Notes: generated from the letters alone by a model not told the origin. DNA of 33,897 bases from an uncultured Bacilli bacterium (GCA_944358945.1 CALVSH010000054.1:1-33897); one strand, 5' to 3'. Positions 22,806-31,222 are shown, counted from the stretch's first letter. Numbers and translations are program-made.

Positions 22806-22814
22806 ACTTTTTTT
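22781..22814 (+). terminator. Terminator between convergent genes
   Basis: Plus strand CTATGAA (22781-22787) and TTCATAG (22799-22805), then AC and seven T. The TAG stop of the plus-strand gene is the end of the stem. The minus-strand ricA transcript could use the same hairpin, but with a shorter T tract. Confidence 0.75.
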
Positions 22815-23133
22815 AATTTGATAATCGTGTAAAAAAATCATTCAAATCATCTTCTACATAAGAAATCATTTCATTAACCTTCTCTAAATGTTGCATATAA
22901 ACAACATAAATAGGGAACTCATATAACTTCTCTTTCAAAGAATCAACAACACTCTTATCAACACTACCATTTTTTATATAAACTTGTTGAGCTTTCTTTA
23001 ACTCCTCTATAACTTTCATCAACTCTTTATTATGAGCCATCTTCTGTTTCAACTCTACACATTTTTGATAATCATCACTTTTTTGAATAACTGAAATAAC
23101 ATCACTGATTGCTTCATTCACAAGCTTCACCAT
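22813..23133 (-). CDS. ricA: YlbF/YmcA-family protein, likely RicA
   Basis: A 106-aa all-helical protein of the YlbF/YmcA family (EAISDVISVIQKSDDYQKCVELKQKM, ELKKAQQVYIKNG, DLNDFF). In B. subtilis RicA, RicF and RicT form a complex that supports RNase Y-dependent mRNA maturation and is needed for sporulation, competence and biofilm. Position decides YmcA over YlbF: it directly follows miaB, as in B. subtilis. The ATG at 23133 has GGAG five bases upstream; the longer reading from 23154 lies fully in miaB and has no ribosome site. It overlaps miaB by 20 bases, so the two are coupled. Confidence 0.85.
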   Translation of the reverse strand: MVKLVNEAISDVISVIQKSDDYQKCVELKQKMAHNKELMKVIEELKKAQQVYIKNGSVDKSVVDSLKEKLYEFPIYVVYMQHLEKVNEMISYVEDDLNDFFTRLSN

Positions 23134-24529
23134 CCAAACTCCAAGTCTTAGCATCAGTAATTTTTACCATAACCAAGTCACCTGGAGTAAGTTCACTTCT
23201 ACTAGAAAAATTAATCAACTTATTCGTATCACTATAACCATAATACATCTTTTTCTTATCAGAAATACCTTCCACTAAAACTTCCACTTCGCATCCGACA
23301 AGTTTCTTGTTATTTTCTAAGAAATATTGATTTACAGCTTCATTTAATCTTTGAAGACGTTCTTCTTTTTCTTTTAAAGGAACAGGATCTTCCAATCTAC
23401 ATGCTGGAGTACCTTCTCTTTTAGAAAAAACAAAAGTAAATGCATTATCATACTTACAACGACGAACTAAGTCCAAAGTCTCTAAAAAATCTTCTTCCGT
23501 CTCACCAGGAAATCCTACAATAATATCCGTAGAAATACTAACTCCTGGAACTTTCTTTTTAATCTTATCAAACAACTCTAAATAACTTTCCTTAGTATAA
23601 CGACGTCCCATAAGCTTTAAAATTCTACTAGAACCACTCTGAACCGGTAAATGTACACTAGGCATAATATTAGGATACTTCGCAATCACATCAATCATAC
23701 GATCAGTAAAATCCCATGGATGAGAGGTAGTAAAACGAATTCTAGGAATTCCCATTTTCGCAACATCCTCTAACAAATCAGCCATAGTATAATCATCATA
23801 AATATCTTTACCATAAGCATTGACATTCTGACCTAATAAAGTAACTTCCTTATATCCATCATCTACTAACTTCTCTACTTCAGCTAACACATCTTCCTTC
23901 AAACGACTTCTCTCACGCCCTCTAGTATAAGGAACAATACAATATGTGCAAAACTTATTACAACCATAAATAATATTAACATAAGCCTTATAATCATTTA
24001 CACGAAGTACTGGTAATCCTTCTATCAAATCTCCTTCACGAGAAAATACTTCTATCTGTTGTTTATTTTCTTCAATTGCCTTATCAATAATCTCTGGTAA
24101 CTGATACATATTATGAGTACCAAATACAAAGTTGACCCATTTATAATCACGTAAGATTTTATCAACAACACTAGCCTCTTGTGCCATACACCCACATAAT
24201 CCTACAAGCAAATTCTTCTTCTCTTGCTTCAAATGTTTAAGTCTACCAAGCATTCCAAACGCCTTATTATGAGCATTTTCCCTAATAGAACAAGTATTTA
24301 AAAGTACCAAGTCTGCATCTTCATAGTTATCTACTTTAGAAAACCCTAAAAACACAAGTAATGCCTCTATATTCTCACTATCATGTTCATTCATCTGACA
24401 ACCATAAGTTTTCAAATAAAAAGTCATACCCTGATATTTATTTTTAACCTCACTATTTTCTAAAAAATCAATTCTCTTATAAGGTCTAATATCTCTTTTT
24501 CTAGCTTCTTTATAATCAGGTAAATGCAT
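23114..24529 (-). CDS. miaB: tRNA-2-methylthio-N6-isopentenyladenosine synthase MiaB
   Basis: A 471-aa radical-SAM methylthiotransferase that adds a methylthio group to i6A37 of tRNAs. It has the N-terminal MTTase domain with three cluster cysteines (YGCQMNEHDSE at about residue 44, NTCSIRE, GLCGCMAQE), the radical-SAM motif CNKFCTYC at about 190, HLPVQSGSSRILKLMGRRYT, and a C-terminal TRAM domain (about 410-471, CEVEVLVEG). The first 34 residues match the extra N-terminus usual in Bacilli. GAGGTGGT precedes the ATG. It is the first gene of the miaB-ricA operon. Confidence 0.97.
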   Translation of the reverse strand: MHLPDYKEARKRDIRPYKRIDFLENSEVKNKYQGMTFYLKTYGCQMNEHDSENIEALLVFLGFSKVDNYEDADLVLLNTCSIRENAHNKAFGMLGRLKHLKQEKKNLLVGLCGCMAQEASVVDKILRDYKWVNFVFGTHNMYQLPEIIDKAIEENKQQIEVFSREGDLIEGLPVLRVNDYKAYVNIIYGCNKFCTYCIVPYTRGRERSRLKEDVLAEVEKLVDDGYKEVTLLGQNVNAYGKDIYDDYTMADLLEDVAKMGIPRIRFTTSHPWDFTDRMIDVIAKYPNIMPSVHLPVQSGSSRILKLMGRRYTKESYLELFDKIKKKVPGVSISTDIIVGFPGETEEDFLETLDLVRRCKYDNAFTFVFSKREGTPACRLEDPVPLKEKEERLQRLNEAVNQYFLENNKKLVGCEVEVLVEGISDKKKMYYGYSDTNKLINFSSRSELTPGDLVMVKITDAKTWSLDGEACE

Positions 24530-24555
24530 AATACCACCTCACAAATTTCAAAAAG
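24530..24555. other. Short leader of miaB
   Basis: It carries only the GAGGTGGT ribosome site and the transcription start region. No other feature seen. Confidence 0.4.
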
Positions 24556-24564
24556 ATTATATCA
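24556..24564 (-). promoter_or_regulatory. Extended -10 promoter of miaB-ricA
   Basis: Minus strand TGATATAAT, a perfect -10 with TG extension, about 27 bases before the start and directly after the terminator of the ankyrin-like gene. The -35 region is only a T run. Confidence 0.55.
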
Positions 24565-24576
24565 CAAAAAAATCAA

Positions 24577-24599
24577 ACAAAAAAGAGGAATCTCCTCTT
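24577..24599 (-). terminator. Intrinsic terminator of the ankyrin-like gene
   Basis: Minus strand AAGAGGA, loop GAT, TCCTCTT, then more T. The stop codon (24598-24600) overlaps the start of the stem. Confidence 0.85.
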
Positions 24600-25293
24600 A
24601 TATAACAGCTTCCGCTAAAGAACTATTAACAATCTGATCTAACAAAGACAATTTTCCCCTCATCAAATCCTGTTTAATAGCTTCCATATTTTCAACAATC
24701 ATATCTAATAAATGACTCATACTAGGAACTAATTCATCTTTTTTCTCTAAACTATCAACTATATTCTCTAAATTAGTTAATTTTGAATACTTTCCATAAT
24801 AATTATTCTTAATACATAATTGATATAAATTTTTAAAGGATAACACATCAATATTATTAAAACGTTTTTCTTCTAATATTTTTAGCGCTGGATACGCACT
24901 TTGACTATGAATAGCTCTATCTAATACAGTCTCACCATTCTTGTTCTTAATATTTAGTAAATATCTCTTACTTCTAGTTAAACACTCTAAAATTTTCAAA
25001 GCCGGAACAGATGTATCTCTCACTAACAAATGTCCTATGGTATTTCCATCTAAATTCTGATGATTCGGATTCCAACTACGTTTACGGATAAACTTTAATA
25101 CCAAATCATATTGTCTAGCCTTTAAAAGTCTACAGACAACATCATTTCCAGCGACATCTACAGTATTGATATCAACTTTGTTTTTAGAAATAAGTTCATC
25201 TACTAAATCATAATACCCTTCTTTGATTAACTCAAAAATCAGGGATGGTTCTTCTTCACAAGCCTTTAACGCCTGTTTTTCATCATAAAACAT
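24598..25293 (-). CDS. Ankyrin-repeat-like protein of unknown function
   Basis: A 231-aa cytoplasmic protein. Repeats of about 33 residues with ankyrin character are seen between about 20 and 150: LIKEGYYDLVDELISKNKVDIN, VDVAGNDVVCRLLKARQYDLVLKFI, then NLDGNTIGHLLVRD and NKNGETVLDRAI (the N-G-T/E helix-start pattern). The last third is helical without repeats. Ankyrin proteins bind other proteins, but the partner cannot be told. The ATG at 25293 is right: AGAGGTG is six bases upstream and a strong promoter lies at 25328-25356. A longer reading from 25365 would start upstream of that promoter. It stands alone between its promoter and terminator. Confidence 0.75.
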   Translation of the reverse strand: MFYDEKQALKACEEEPSLIFELIKEGYYDLVDELISKNKVDINTVDVAGNDVVCRLLKARQYDLVLKFIRKRSWNPNHQNLDGNTIGHLLVRDTSVPALKILECLTRSKRYLLNIKNKNGETVLDRAIHSQSAYPALKILEEKRFNNIDVLSFKNLYQLCIKNNYYGKYSKLTNLENIVDSLEKKDELVPSMSHLLDMIVENMEAIKQDLMRGKLSLLDQIVNSSLAEAVI

Positions 25294-25327
25294 GTATAAC
25301 ACCTCTTTGTTTATGTGACAGTTATGT

Positions 25328-25356
25328 ATTTTATCAGAAAAGTCGTTCTTTGTCAA
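25328..25356 (-). promoter_or_regulatory. Strong sigma-A promoter of the ankyrin-like gene
   Basis: Minus strand TTGACA (25351-25356), 17 bases, TAAAAT (25328-25333) with a TG extension (TGATAAAAT). A perfect -35 with a good spacer suggests constant, sizeable expression. Confidence 0.8.
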
Positions 25357-25410
25357 ATTCATCACCCATTCATAGTCTTTCCCATATCAAAAAAATTATA
25401 CATTTCCAAA

Positions 25411-25440
25411 TAAAAAGACTAGTAATAAAACACTAATCTT
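25411..25440 (-). terminator. Intrinsic terminator of the 434-aa gene
   Basis: Minus strand AAGATTAGT, an 8-base loop, ACTAGTCTT with one G-U pair, then T residues. It lies six bases after the stop. Confidence 0.75.
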
Positions 25441-25446
25441 AACTAA

Positions 25447-26751
25447 CTATTTCTTCTTTTGAAACACCACATTATCCATAGTTTTCACATTTTTATCTAT
25501 GTATAAAGTTAAATAATCTGAATTAGTCTCATCTTCATTAACAGTAACAGAAAAATCAGTATAATCCATAGTACTAAGAAACAAATTTTGTAAGCCCAGT
25601 GTCTTATTTTTCTCAATCTGTTCTGCTTTACCAACGAAATTTGATTTATTAGAAAACGTTTTAGGATTATTAATAGCATCATCACTTAATAACTGATGAA
25701 AACGAAGAGACATTACTTGTTGCCTAGGAACTTTTATTGTATGAATATCATTATCAAGCAAAATTTGATAAAAAGATAAAAGTGCCATTCTAAACTTAGG
25801 ATGAGAAGTATATAAAACACCACTTTTATTTAATTTGTGATATAAATCTCTAACTACCCCCTTAGAATCTTCATTATCCTTCCCATTTTGTATAGCGTAA
25901 ACATAACATACTTTTTCTAAATCTTCTTCTCTAATACCATATAAAATATTAGGTAAGCTCTGTCTACCTTTTTCATTTTCTATCACAAGCTTCATCTTAT
26001 ACCAGGTCTCATCATAATCATTTCCTAACAAATTCTGATACCACACATCATATCCTAAATATTTCATATTTTTACCATCTTTTGCATACGAAAACGTTTC
26101 ATCTTCCAAGAAGTCTAATTCCTTCTCTAAAAATTCTTCCACCTGATCAAAATCATCATTTCCCATTCGCAACCATAAACACATCATGATTACCATACTA
26201 CGATAAGTTAACGTACGATAACGAGTCTCTTTTGAATCATTTTCCTTAACCAATCTCTTATGAACAATTTTATCTAATAAAGAATAAAACTTTTTTTCAT
26301 CATGTACAAAAATATAAAAAGCATCATTGTCAACGATCAAGGGATTTTCAAGTAAATGAGAAAAATATATCTTAGGAATATCAATATTACGACTAATACT
26401 TTCAACAACAGATTTTTCAAAGACTGTCTTAGTAGAAGCAACAGAAATTTTCTCTGACCTCTTACTAATCGTCATTTGTAAATAATCTAAAACATCTACC
26501 TGATAACCATCAAAAAAATCAACTAAAACATCAACCGCCTTCAATAACTGATTAAAATCCATTGCTTTTACTATTTTATCAAGCCTATCTTTTTCATTTC
26601 TAAACTCAAACAAAATATTCGCAACATCCCTATCAGAATATTGAGATAATTTCTCTTTCAATTTAAAACTCTTTAATTTTCCTCTTCTAATTAATTTAAT
26701 AGTATTTTCTAACTCTTTCATCTTTTTTTCTTCATTTAAATTATTACTCAT
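25447..26751 (-). CDS. Unknown 434-aa protein
   Basis: A large soluble protein with no family I recognise. It is mostly helical and charged: the first 90 residues are Lys/Glu-rich (LIRRGKLKSFKLKEKLSQYSDRDVANIL), followed by alternating helices with several Trp/Tyr (MMCLWLRMGNDDFDQVEEFLEKEL, YLGYDVWYQNLLGNDYDETWYKMKLV). The last 60 residues look like strands (FSVTVNEDETNSDYLTLYI). There is no signal or membrane segment. It has its own promoter and terminator and no operon partners. It is large, uninterrupted and in the common minus-strand direction, so it is a real gene; its role is unknown. Confidence 0.75.
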   Translation of the reverse strand: MSNNLNEEKKMKELENTIKLIRRGKLKSFKLKEKLSQYSDRDVANILFEFRNEKDRLDKIVKAMDFNQLLKAVDVLVDFFDGYQVDVLDYLQMTISKRSEKISVASTKTVFEKSVVESISRNIDIPKIYFSHLLENPLIVDNDAFYIFVHDEKKFYSLLDKIVHKRLVKENDSKETRYRTLTYRSMVIMMCLWLRMGNDDFDQVEEFLEKELDFLEDETFSYAKDGKNMKYLGYDVWYQNLLGNDYDETWYKMKLVIENEKGRQSLPNILYGIREEDLEKVCYVYAIQNGKDNEDSKGVVRDLYHKLNKSGVLYTSHPKFRMALLSFYQILLDNDIHTIKVPRQQVMSLRFHQLLSDDAINNPKTFSNKSNFVGKAEQIEKNKTLGLQNLFLSTMDYTDFSVTVNEDETNSDYLTLYIDKNVKTMDNVVFQKKK

Positions 26752-26781
26752 AAAATCAACTCACTTACAAATTTAATAGCT

Positions 26782-26809
26782 ATTATACAATATTATCAAA
26801 AAAAAGCAA
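26782..26809 (-). promoter_or_regulatory. Sigma-A type promoter of the 434-aa gene
   Basis: Minus strand TTGCTT (26804-26809), 16 bases, TATAAT (26782-26787). The -35 touches the T tract of the preceding terminator. Confidence 0.5.
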
Positions 26810-26834
26810 AAAAAAAGAAGTCCAAAGACTCCTT
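26807..26834 (-). terminator. Intrinsic terminator of the SPFH gene
   Basis: Minus strand AAGGAGTC, loop TTTG, GACTTCTT with one G-U pair, then a long T run. It starts two bases after the stop codon. Confidence 0.8.
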
Positions 26835-26835
26835 A

Positions 26836-28002
26836 TTAATTTAATTTAGTTCCACAATTAGGACAGAAATTAGCACCATTAACTGCATTACCACAGTTTG
26901 GACAAAAACTTCCATTTCCAGCTTGAGCATTACTATTTCTTTGAGCTTGGTTTAACTGACTAGCAGCTTGATTTTGATATGGATCATAAGCTTGTTGTGT
27001 AGTAGCGGCAAAACCTGCTTGAGGATTCATTGCCTGATTAGCAGCTCCTCCTATGACACCACCTGATGCCATATTCATCATACCAACACCTAAGAAACCA
27101 TTCATTGCGCCAGCTTCATTATTAGCAGCATCTTGAACCGCATTAGCATAAGCACCAGCAAGAGTACCCTGTTGCATAAATTGGTTAGATGATAATTCAT
27201 AATTATCAATCTTCTTATTAGATTCATCATCTAAAGTAACACTTTCTACAACAAAACCTACCAAACTTAATCCACGATTACGAATTGGTTGATCAAATAC
27301 CTTTTCATCCATAACCATTTTTATTTCATCAGTTCTACTAGGTAATTCCAACACTGGAACTTTATGTTCAATAGTTCCAAGTTCATTTAAGACATTTTGG
27401 AAAGCCCCAATAACTTCTGAACGCATTTGTTCACAAATTTCGTCTTTTGAATACTCCTCAGCTGTACCAGCAACACGTGACATAAACAAAGCAGGATCAG
27501 CAACTTTAAAAGTATATTTACCAAAACACTTTACTTCTACACGCAAAGGACTCATAGTACCAGTCATTTGATTTGGAATTGGATGAGACCAATCTTGGAA
27601 TGGAATTGGTGCTGGAGTTCCAAACTTATTATCCATTATTTCCTTAGCATTAATATAAAATACTGCCTGTTCTTTAAATGTTCCACCATTATAAGTAAAT
27701 CTTGTCCACATTTCTTTAAAGACATCACCAAATTGTCCTGCAAAAAATGATGGAGATGTTGACTGATCAAAAGTATAAATACCTTCTTCTGCAGTTGCAT
27801 CTAAAATTTGACCATTTTGAAAAATTACTGCGATTTGTCCAGGAGAAACCTGAATAGCACTATCCTTAGAAATAATACCATTAGGAGTAGATACTCTCTT
27901 CATCAAAATATCTTGTCCTAAATCATCACAACGAATATACTCTTTCCATTGATCGTGTAATGTACTTCCTATCGCAGCGGTTGCTGCTTTAATTAAACCC
28001 AT
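26836..28002 (-). CDS. SPFH/Band-7 protein with C-terminal zinc ribbon (YdjI-like)
   Basis: A 388-aa protein. Residues about 15-275 form an SPFH/Band-7 domain of the YdjI/'virion core protein' type (DLGQDILMKRVSTPNGIISKDSAIQV near the start, GKYTFKVADPALFMSRVAGTAEEYS, RGLSLVGFVVESVTLDDESNKKI). Then comes an Ala/Gly/Gln/Asn-rich low-complexity stretch (about 285-360) and a C-terminal zinc ribbon with two CPNCG motifs. SPFH proteins form ring-like membrane scaffolds; B. subtilis YdjI is recruited to membranes under envelope stress, known with its neighbours. Here the neighbours are a TPM protein (22 bases upstream) and zinc-ribbon proteins, so it is the last gene of that operon. Confidence 0.88.
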   Translation of the reverse strand: MGLIKAATAAIGSTLHDQWKEYIRCDDLGQDILMKRVSTPNGIISKDSAIQVSPGQIAVIFQNGQILDATAEEGIYTFDQSTSPSFFAGQFGDVFKEMWTRFTYNGGTFKEQAVFYINAKEIMDNKFGTPAPIPFQDWSHPIPNQMTGTMSPLRVEVKCFGKYTFKVADPALFMSRVAGTAEEYSKDEICEQMRSEVIGAFQNVLNELGTIEHKVPVLELPSRTDEIKMVMDEKVFDQPIRNRGLSLVGFVVESVTLDDESNKKIDNYELSSNQFMQQGTLAGAYANAVQDAANNEAGAMNGFLGVGMMNMASGGVIGGAANQAMNPQAGFAATTQQAYDPYQNQAASQLNQAQRNSNAQAGNGSFCPNCGNAVNGANFCPNCGTKLN

Positions 28003-28024
28003 AAATTTACCTTCTTTCTATATA

Positions 28025-28939
28025 TTAGAAATGGTGTCCACCACCACCATGGCTTCGACCACTACTTCCCGAATGACTAGAACCTCCACCACTACTACTA
28101 GAATGAGAAATTGGAGTAGAAGTAGTATGACTAGAAGTAAGTACATCTCTAACTACCTTAATGTTAATAGATCCTTTTTCTAAGTATTCTCTAGATGTAG
28201 TAGCAACTTTTACCATTTTATTTTTACTAATTAAAATTCCCATTACAATAATAGTAATAACACTAGGTACACCTAAGACAATTAACCAAGGGAATTTTCT
28301 ATAAATTTCTCCATCAGCACTAATTGCATACTTACTATCTATATTACTAGGCAATCCCATTGTATCATAGTTTTCAATAATTGTCATAAATTTTGTAATT
28401 CCTTCAAAATACTTGTCACTTCCAAACTCTGTATAAATAGCATCTAAAATCTTATCAATTCGAATATCATTATACATATCCATCGCTTTACCTGTAGTAC
28501 TTATATAGATTTCTCTATTTTTCATATCTACCAAAAACAACAATCCACTATGATCATCACCTAATCCAAAACTATTATAATCATAAAAATCATCTGCATA
28601 AACTTGACTACAATCTTCATAAGAACAAATCTTATCATAATCACTAACAGTCACAATCGCTAAATCTAAATTACTCTTCTCAATAAATTGAATAACTTCA
28701 TCATAAAGAATAACTTCTTCTTGCGAAGTAAGTAAACTAGCAAAATCATATATTTTTTCTTCTGCATTCACAGCTGGTGTAGATAATACACTACTCATAT
28801 TAGAAGAATCAACAACAATATCATTAGGTACCAACCAATTTTCATAAGTTCTGACATAAGTATTGGTACTAGCATCTACCTTAATATATGGCAAAAACAA
28901 AACAAGAATAAGAAGGAAAATCTTAAAACACTTTTTCAT
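28025..28939 (-). CDS. TPM-domain membrane protein
   Basis: A 304-aa protein. It has a signal peptide (KKCFKIFLLILVLFLPYI, likely cut after VDA), an outer TPM domain (about 60-200; IYDFASLLTSQEEVILYDEVIQFIE, GDDHSGLLFLVDMKNREIYISTTG), a membrane segment at about 215-240, and a Ser/Gly/His-rich tail ending GGGGHHF, typical for YgcG-type TPM proteins. TPM proteins are tied to membrane and metal-stress systems (comparative genomics); no activity is settled for this group. I choose the ATG at 28939: AGGAGG is upstream, the stop of the previous gene overlaps it as ATGA, and the reading from 29005 would add a non-signal stretch. Confidence 0.88.
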   Translation of the reverse strand: MKKCFKIFLLILVLFLPYIKVDASTNTYVRTYENWLVPNDIVVDSSNMSSVLSTPAVNAEEKIYDFASLLTSQEEVILYDEVIQFIEKSNLDLAIVTVSDYDKICSYEDCSQVYADDFYDYNSFGLGDDHSGLLFLVDMKNREIYISTTGKAMDMYNDIRIDKILDAIYTEFGSDKYFEGITKFMTIIENYDTMGLPSNIDSKYAISADGEIYRKFPWLIVLGVPSVITIIVMGILISKNKMVKVATTSREYLEKGSINIKVVRDVLTSSHTTSTPISHSSSSGGGSSHSGSSGRSHGGGGHHF

Positions 28940-29991
28940 ATAATTCCTCCTAAATATAGACCTATACAAATAATAAGACATACTAGAAAAATACCAAGAG
29001 ACCATAAAACAACCTCTTTAACTCCTAATGGCAAATCTCCAATAATCTTACCTGTCTGACCATTCATCGCAAAAGTATACATCTTATCACGATATTTAAT
29101 ATTCACCATAAATACAGGCAATAAAATATAATTAGACTTAACATTATTTAAATTAAGTTCATTTTTAACAGCACTCTTCTGCTGATGTCTAACTCTCTCT
29201 TTAAATAATGAAACCGTAGTATTTAAGGTTCTATTTTTTGCTCTTTCAATTGCTTTTTCTTCTAAAACATCATATTTTTCTGATAAAAACCCTGATAAAT
29301 ATGCATGATTATATTCCGTTAAACCCTTATAATCAAAAGGTTCCAAAGAGTCCATCAAATCATCAGGAAACCGTGAAGAGCCATCTGCCAATACTTTATC
29401 AAAATTCATACTACCTTCACAAACTACATCATAAGTATCTGTCTTGGTATAGCTTTGATAATAATCACTCCACGTATGTATATCAACACACTTAAAATGA
29501 ACAGTCCCATCAACATCAAAATCATATGCCCAGAAAGGAATATAAACTCCAGTAATCTTATCAATATTCTTTCGACTCTTAAAAGTTCTAGGTACTAATG
29601 GTTTATGTTTTACAAGATCTAAAAAAGCACTAGTAGCATCTTCCTTAACTTTCTGAAAAGGAATAATAAAATCAGGTACTCTACTATTTTGAATTCTCTC
29701 TTTTAAAATTGCCGTATTTCCACAATAAACACAGAATGTAGCTGTCGTATTAGGATCGGCAAGTATTTCAGCTCCACAACTATTACAACGATATAAATCA
29801 CAAGATTCGACTTTTACTTCTTTTTTATTTTCATTTTTTTGATTTACTTCTTCACTACTAGCATTTTTATACTTTTGTAACTCCTCTAAAGTAAACTCAC
29901 TACCACAATATTCACAAACCCATTTTTGCTTCTTAGGAGAAAACTTCAAAACCGCTCCACAACTAGGACATTTATGATCAAGAGCCTCCAT
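28936..29991 (-). CDS. Membrane protein with two zinc ribbons
   Basis: A 351-aa protein. Two zinc ribbons lie at the N-terminus (CPSCGAVLKFSPKKQKWVCEYC, about 8-32, and CNSCG---CVYCG, about 70-92). A long central domain (VPDFIIPFQKVKEDATSAFLDLVKHKP, GVYIPFWAYDFDVDGTVHFKC) precedes a C-terminal membrane helix (about 328-350, VVLWSLGIFLVCLIICIGLYLG). Similar TFIIB-type zinc-ribbon proteins occur next to TPM and SPFH genes in other Firmicutes, without a settled function. I use the ATG at 29991 with GAGGTGAT upstream, rather than the TTG before it. It is the first gene of the TPM-SPFH operon, with a promoter at 30017-30025. Confidence 0.8.
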   Translation of the reverse strand: MEALDHKCPSCGAVLKFSPKKQKWVCEYCGSEFTLEELQKYKNASSEEVNQKNENKKEVKVESCDLYRCNSCGAEILADPNTTATFCVYCGNTAILKERIQNSRVPDFIIPFQKVKEDATSAFLDLVKHKPLVPRTFKSRKNIDKITGVYIPFWAYDFDVDGTVHFKCVDIHTWSDYYQSYTKTDTYDVVCEGSMNFDKVLADGSSRFPDDLMDSLEPFDYKGLTEYNHAYLSGFLSEKYDVLEEKAIERAKNRTLNTTVSLFKERVRHQQKSAVKNELNLNNVKSNYILLPVFMVNIKYRDKMYTFAMNGQTGKIIGDLPLGVKEVVLWSLGIFLVCLIICIGLYLGGII

Positions 29992-30016
29992 CAAATCACC
30001 TCATTACTCTATCCTA

Positions 30017-30025
30017 ATCATACCA
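30017..30025 (-). promoter_or_regulatory. Extended -10 promoter of the zinc-ribbon/TPM/SPFH operon
   Basis: Minus strand TGGTATGAT, an extended -10 about 25 bases before the start at 29991. TTCTAA at 17 bases is a weak -35. The interval up to the terminator at 30083 holds nothing else. Confidence 0.5.
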
Positions 30026-30082
30026 TATCAAAAGATTTTTTAGAAGAAAAATAAAAGTTTTCTTTTGAACGACTTAATAAAT

Positions 30083-30114
30083 AAAAAAAGATATATGACT
30101 CATATCACATATCT
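30083..30114 (-). terminator. Intrinsic terminator of the 48-aa gene
   Basis: Minus strand AGATATGTGA, loop TATGAG, TCATATATCT with one G-U pair, then T residues. The TGA stop of the 48-aa gene (30105-30107) lies inside the stem, which supports that gene being real. Confidence 0.8.
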
Positions 30115-30251
30115 TCCTTTAATTTGTCCATAGTAGACTCTTTATTAACAACTTCTACAAGTAATTTACCTTCCTTAGAATTGCTATCAATATGAATATT
30201 CTTCATAGCAGATTCCCTCTCTACTACTTCACATCTTTTTTCATCTTCCAT
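30105..30251 (-). CDS. Small 48-aa protein, paralogue of the one at 31969
   Basis: A short acidic/basic mixed protein beginning MEDEKRCEVVERESA, with a core MKNIHIDSNSKE and LLVEVVNKES. The core matches the 53-aa protein at 31969-32130 at 19 of 24 positions, and the replaced residues are mostly conservative. GGTG lies six bases before the ATG, and a terminator is built onto its stop codon. These three facts support a real gene. No membrane segment. It lies between the 294-aa zinc-ribbon gene and the zinc-ribbon/TPM/SPFH operon. Function unknown. Confidence 0.75.
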   Translation of the reverse strand: MEDEKRCEVVERESAMKNIHIDSNSKEGKLLVEVVNKESTMDKLKEDM

Positions 30252-30296
30252 TATTATCACCAATATTAATATATCCATACAACAAAAGAAATATAC

Positions 30297-30323
30297 AAAA
30301 AAAAGAAGAAAAACTCTTCTTCT
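30297..30323 (-). terminator. Intrinsic terminator of the 294-aa gene
   Basis: Minus strand AGAAGAA, loop GAGTTT, TTCTTCT, then a long T run. The stop codon (30322-30324) is partly in the stem. Confidence 0.75.
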
Positions 30324-31206
30324 ACTTATCTATGATATTTTTTATAATTCCAATAGGACTAGATCCTCTAGCAACTCTAAACATCTTATTAATAATATCA
30401 TCTTTAGACTCGCGAATAGCTTTCTCAACTTCACGAACATCCTGATACTTCTTAATCACATTCGTATTAGCTCTAGAATTAGAATCATAATAACGAATTG
30501 TCATATCTCGATATATAAATCTATCTTCAGGAACTTTAATAATTTCATATCCTAAAGTATTGATAAAATAAGCCTTCAATAACTTATTAATCTTCTTATA
30601 ATTTCTCTTCAAAGCTTTAGATATTTCTGGTTTAAATTTATAAGAAGTAATCTCCTCAACCATTTCATCAATATCATAACAAACTTTTAAATCATCGTTC
30701 ATCTTCTTTTGTTCTTTTTCTAATTTTTCAATTTGTTTTATCTCATCTTTTAATTTCTTCTTATACTTAGCTTTTTCATCAATAGATTTCAAACGATCAA
30801 AAGTATCCAAAATAAGTTTAACATCAGACCAAAATTGCATATTTAAATCGCAATCAGTCTCAAAGTCATCCTCATCATATAACTCACCAAAATAACCAAG
30901 ATAAGATTTTATTCTTAAAATAAATGCTTCAATATTAAAAGGATCTAACTCAATAATAGTATCAATAACACCATTAGCATTCTGATATTCTTTTAACTTC
31001 AAATAATTTTTAGCATCCTTTAATCTATCATCATTATCTTTAATACCTGATACTTTAACTTTACCACTTAATTCTAATTTATATTTCGCAACTGCATCTT
31101 CAATAATAATATCACTATTACAATATTTACATGTCGTTACTTCTTCGTTTCTATCTACCTCTAAATTTGCCCCACAGTTAGGACACTTTGCTGCTGTTAA
31201 CTTCAT
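30322..31206 (-). CDS. Zinc-ribbon protein with TPR-like helices
   Basis: A 294-aa protein. A zinc ribbon at about 7-33 (CPNCGANLEVDRNEEVTTC, then KYC) leads to a TPR-like helical pair (LKDAKNYLKLKEYQNANGVIDTIIELDPFNIEAFILRIKSYLG, about 62-105), then a long Lys/Glu coiled coil (about 135-180), and a C-terminal domain I do not recognise. There is no membrane segment, so it is cytoplasmic or bound to partners. It lies 16 bases after the 224-aa membrane protein, so the two form an operon. The zinc ribbon is like that of the 351-aa protein and the SPFH protein nearby. Function unknown. Confidence 0.75.
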   Translation of the reverse strand: MKLTAAKCPNCGANLEVDRNEEVTTCKYCNSDIIIEDAVAKYKLELSGKVKVSGIKDNDDRLKDAKNYLKLKEYQNANGVIDTIIELDPFNIEAFILRIKSYLGYFGELYDEDDFETDCDLNMQFWSDVKLILDTFDRLKSIDEKAKYKKKLKDEIKQIEKLEKEQKKMNDDLKVCYDIDEMVEEITSYKFKPEISKALKRNYKKINKLLKAYFINTLGYEIIKVPEDRFIYRDMTIRYYDSNSRANTNVIKKYQDVREVEKAIRESKDDIINKMFRVARGSSPIGIIKNIIDK

Positions 31207-31222
31207 CTTCTACCACTTTCCA

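Noticed and set aside
26949-27200. Gln/Asn/Ala-rich stretch in the SPFH protein as a DNA repeat
   Set aside because: It is a low-complexity linker common in this family; the DNA shows no clean tandem unit.
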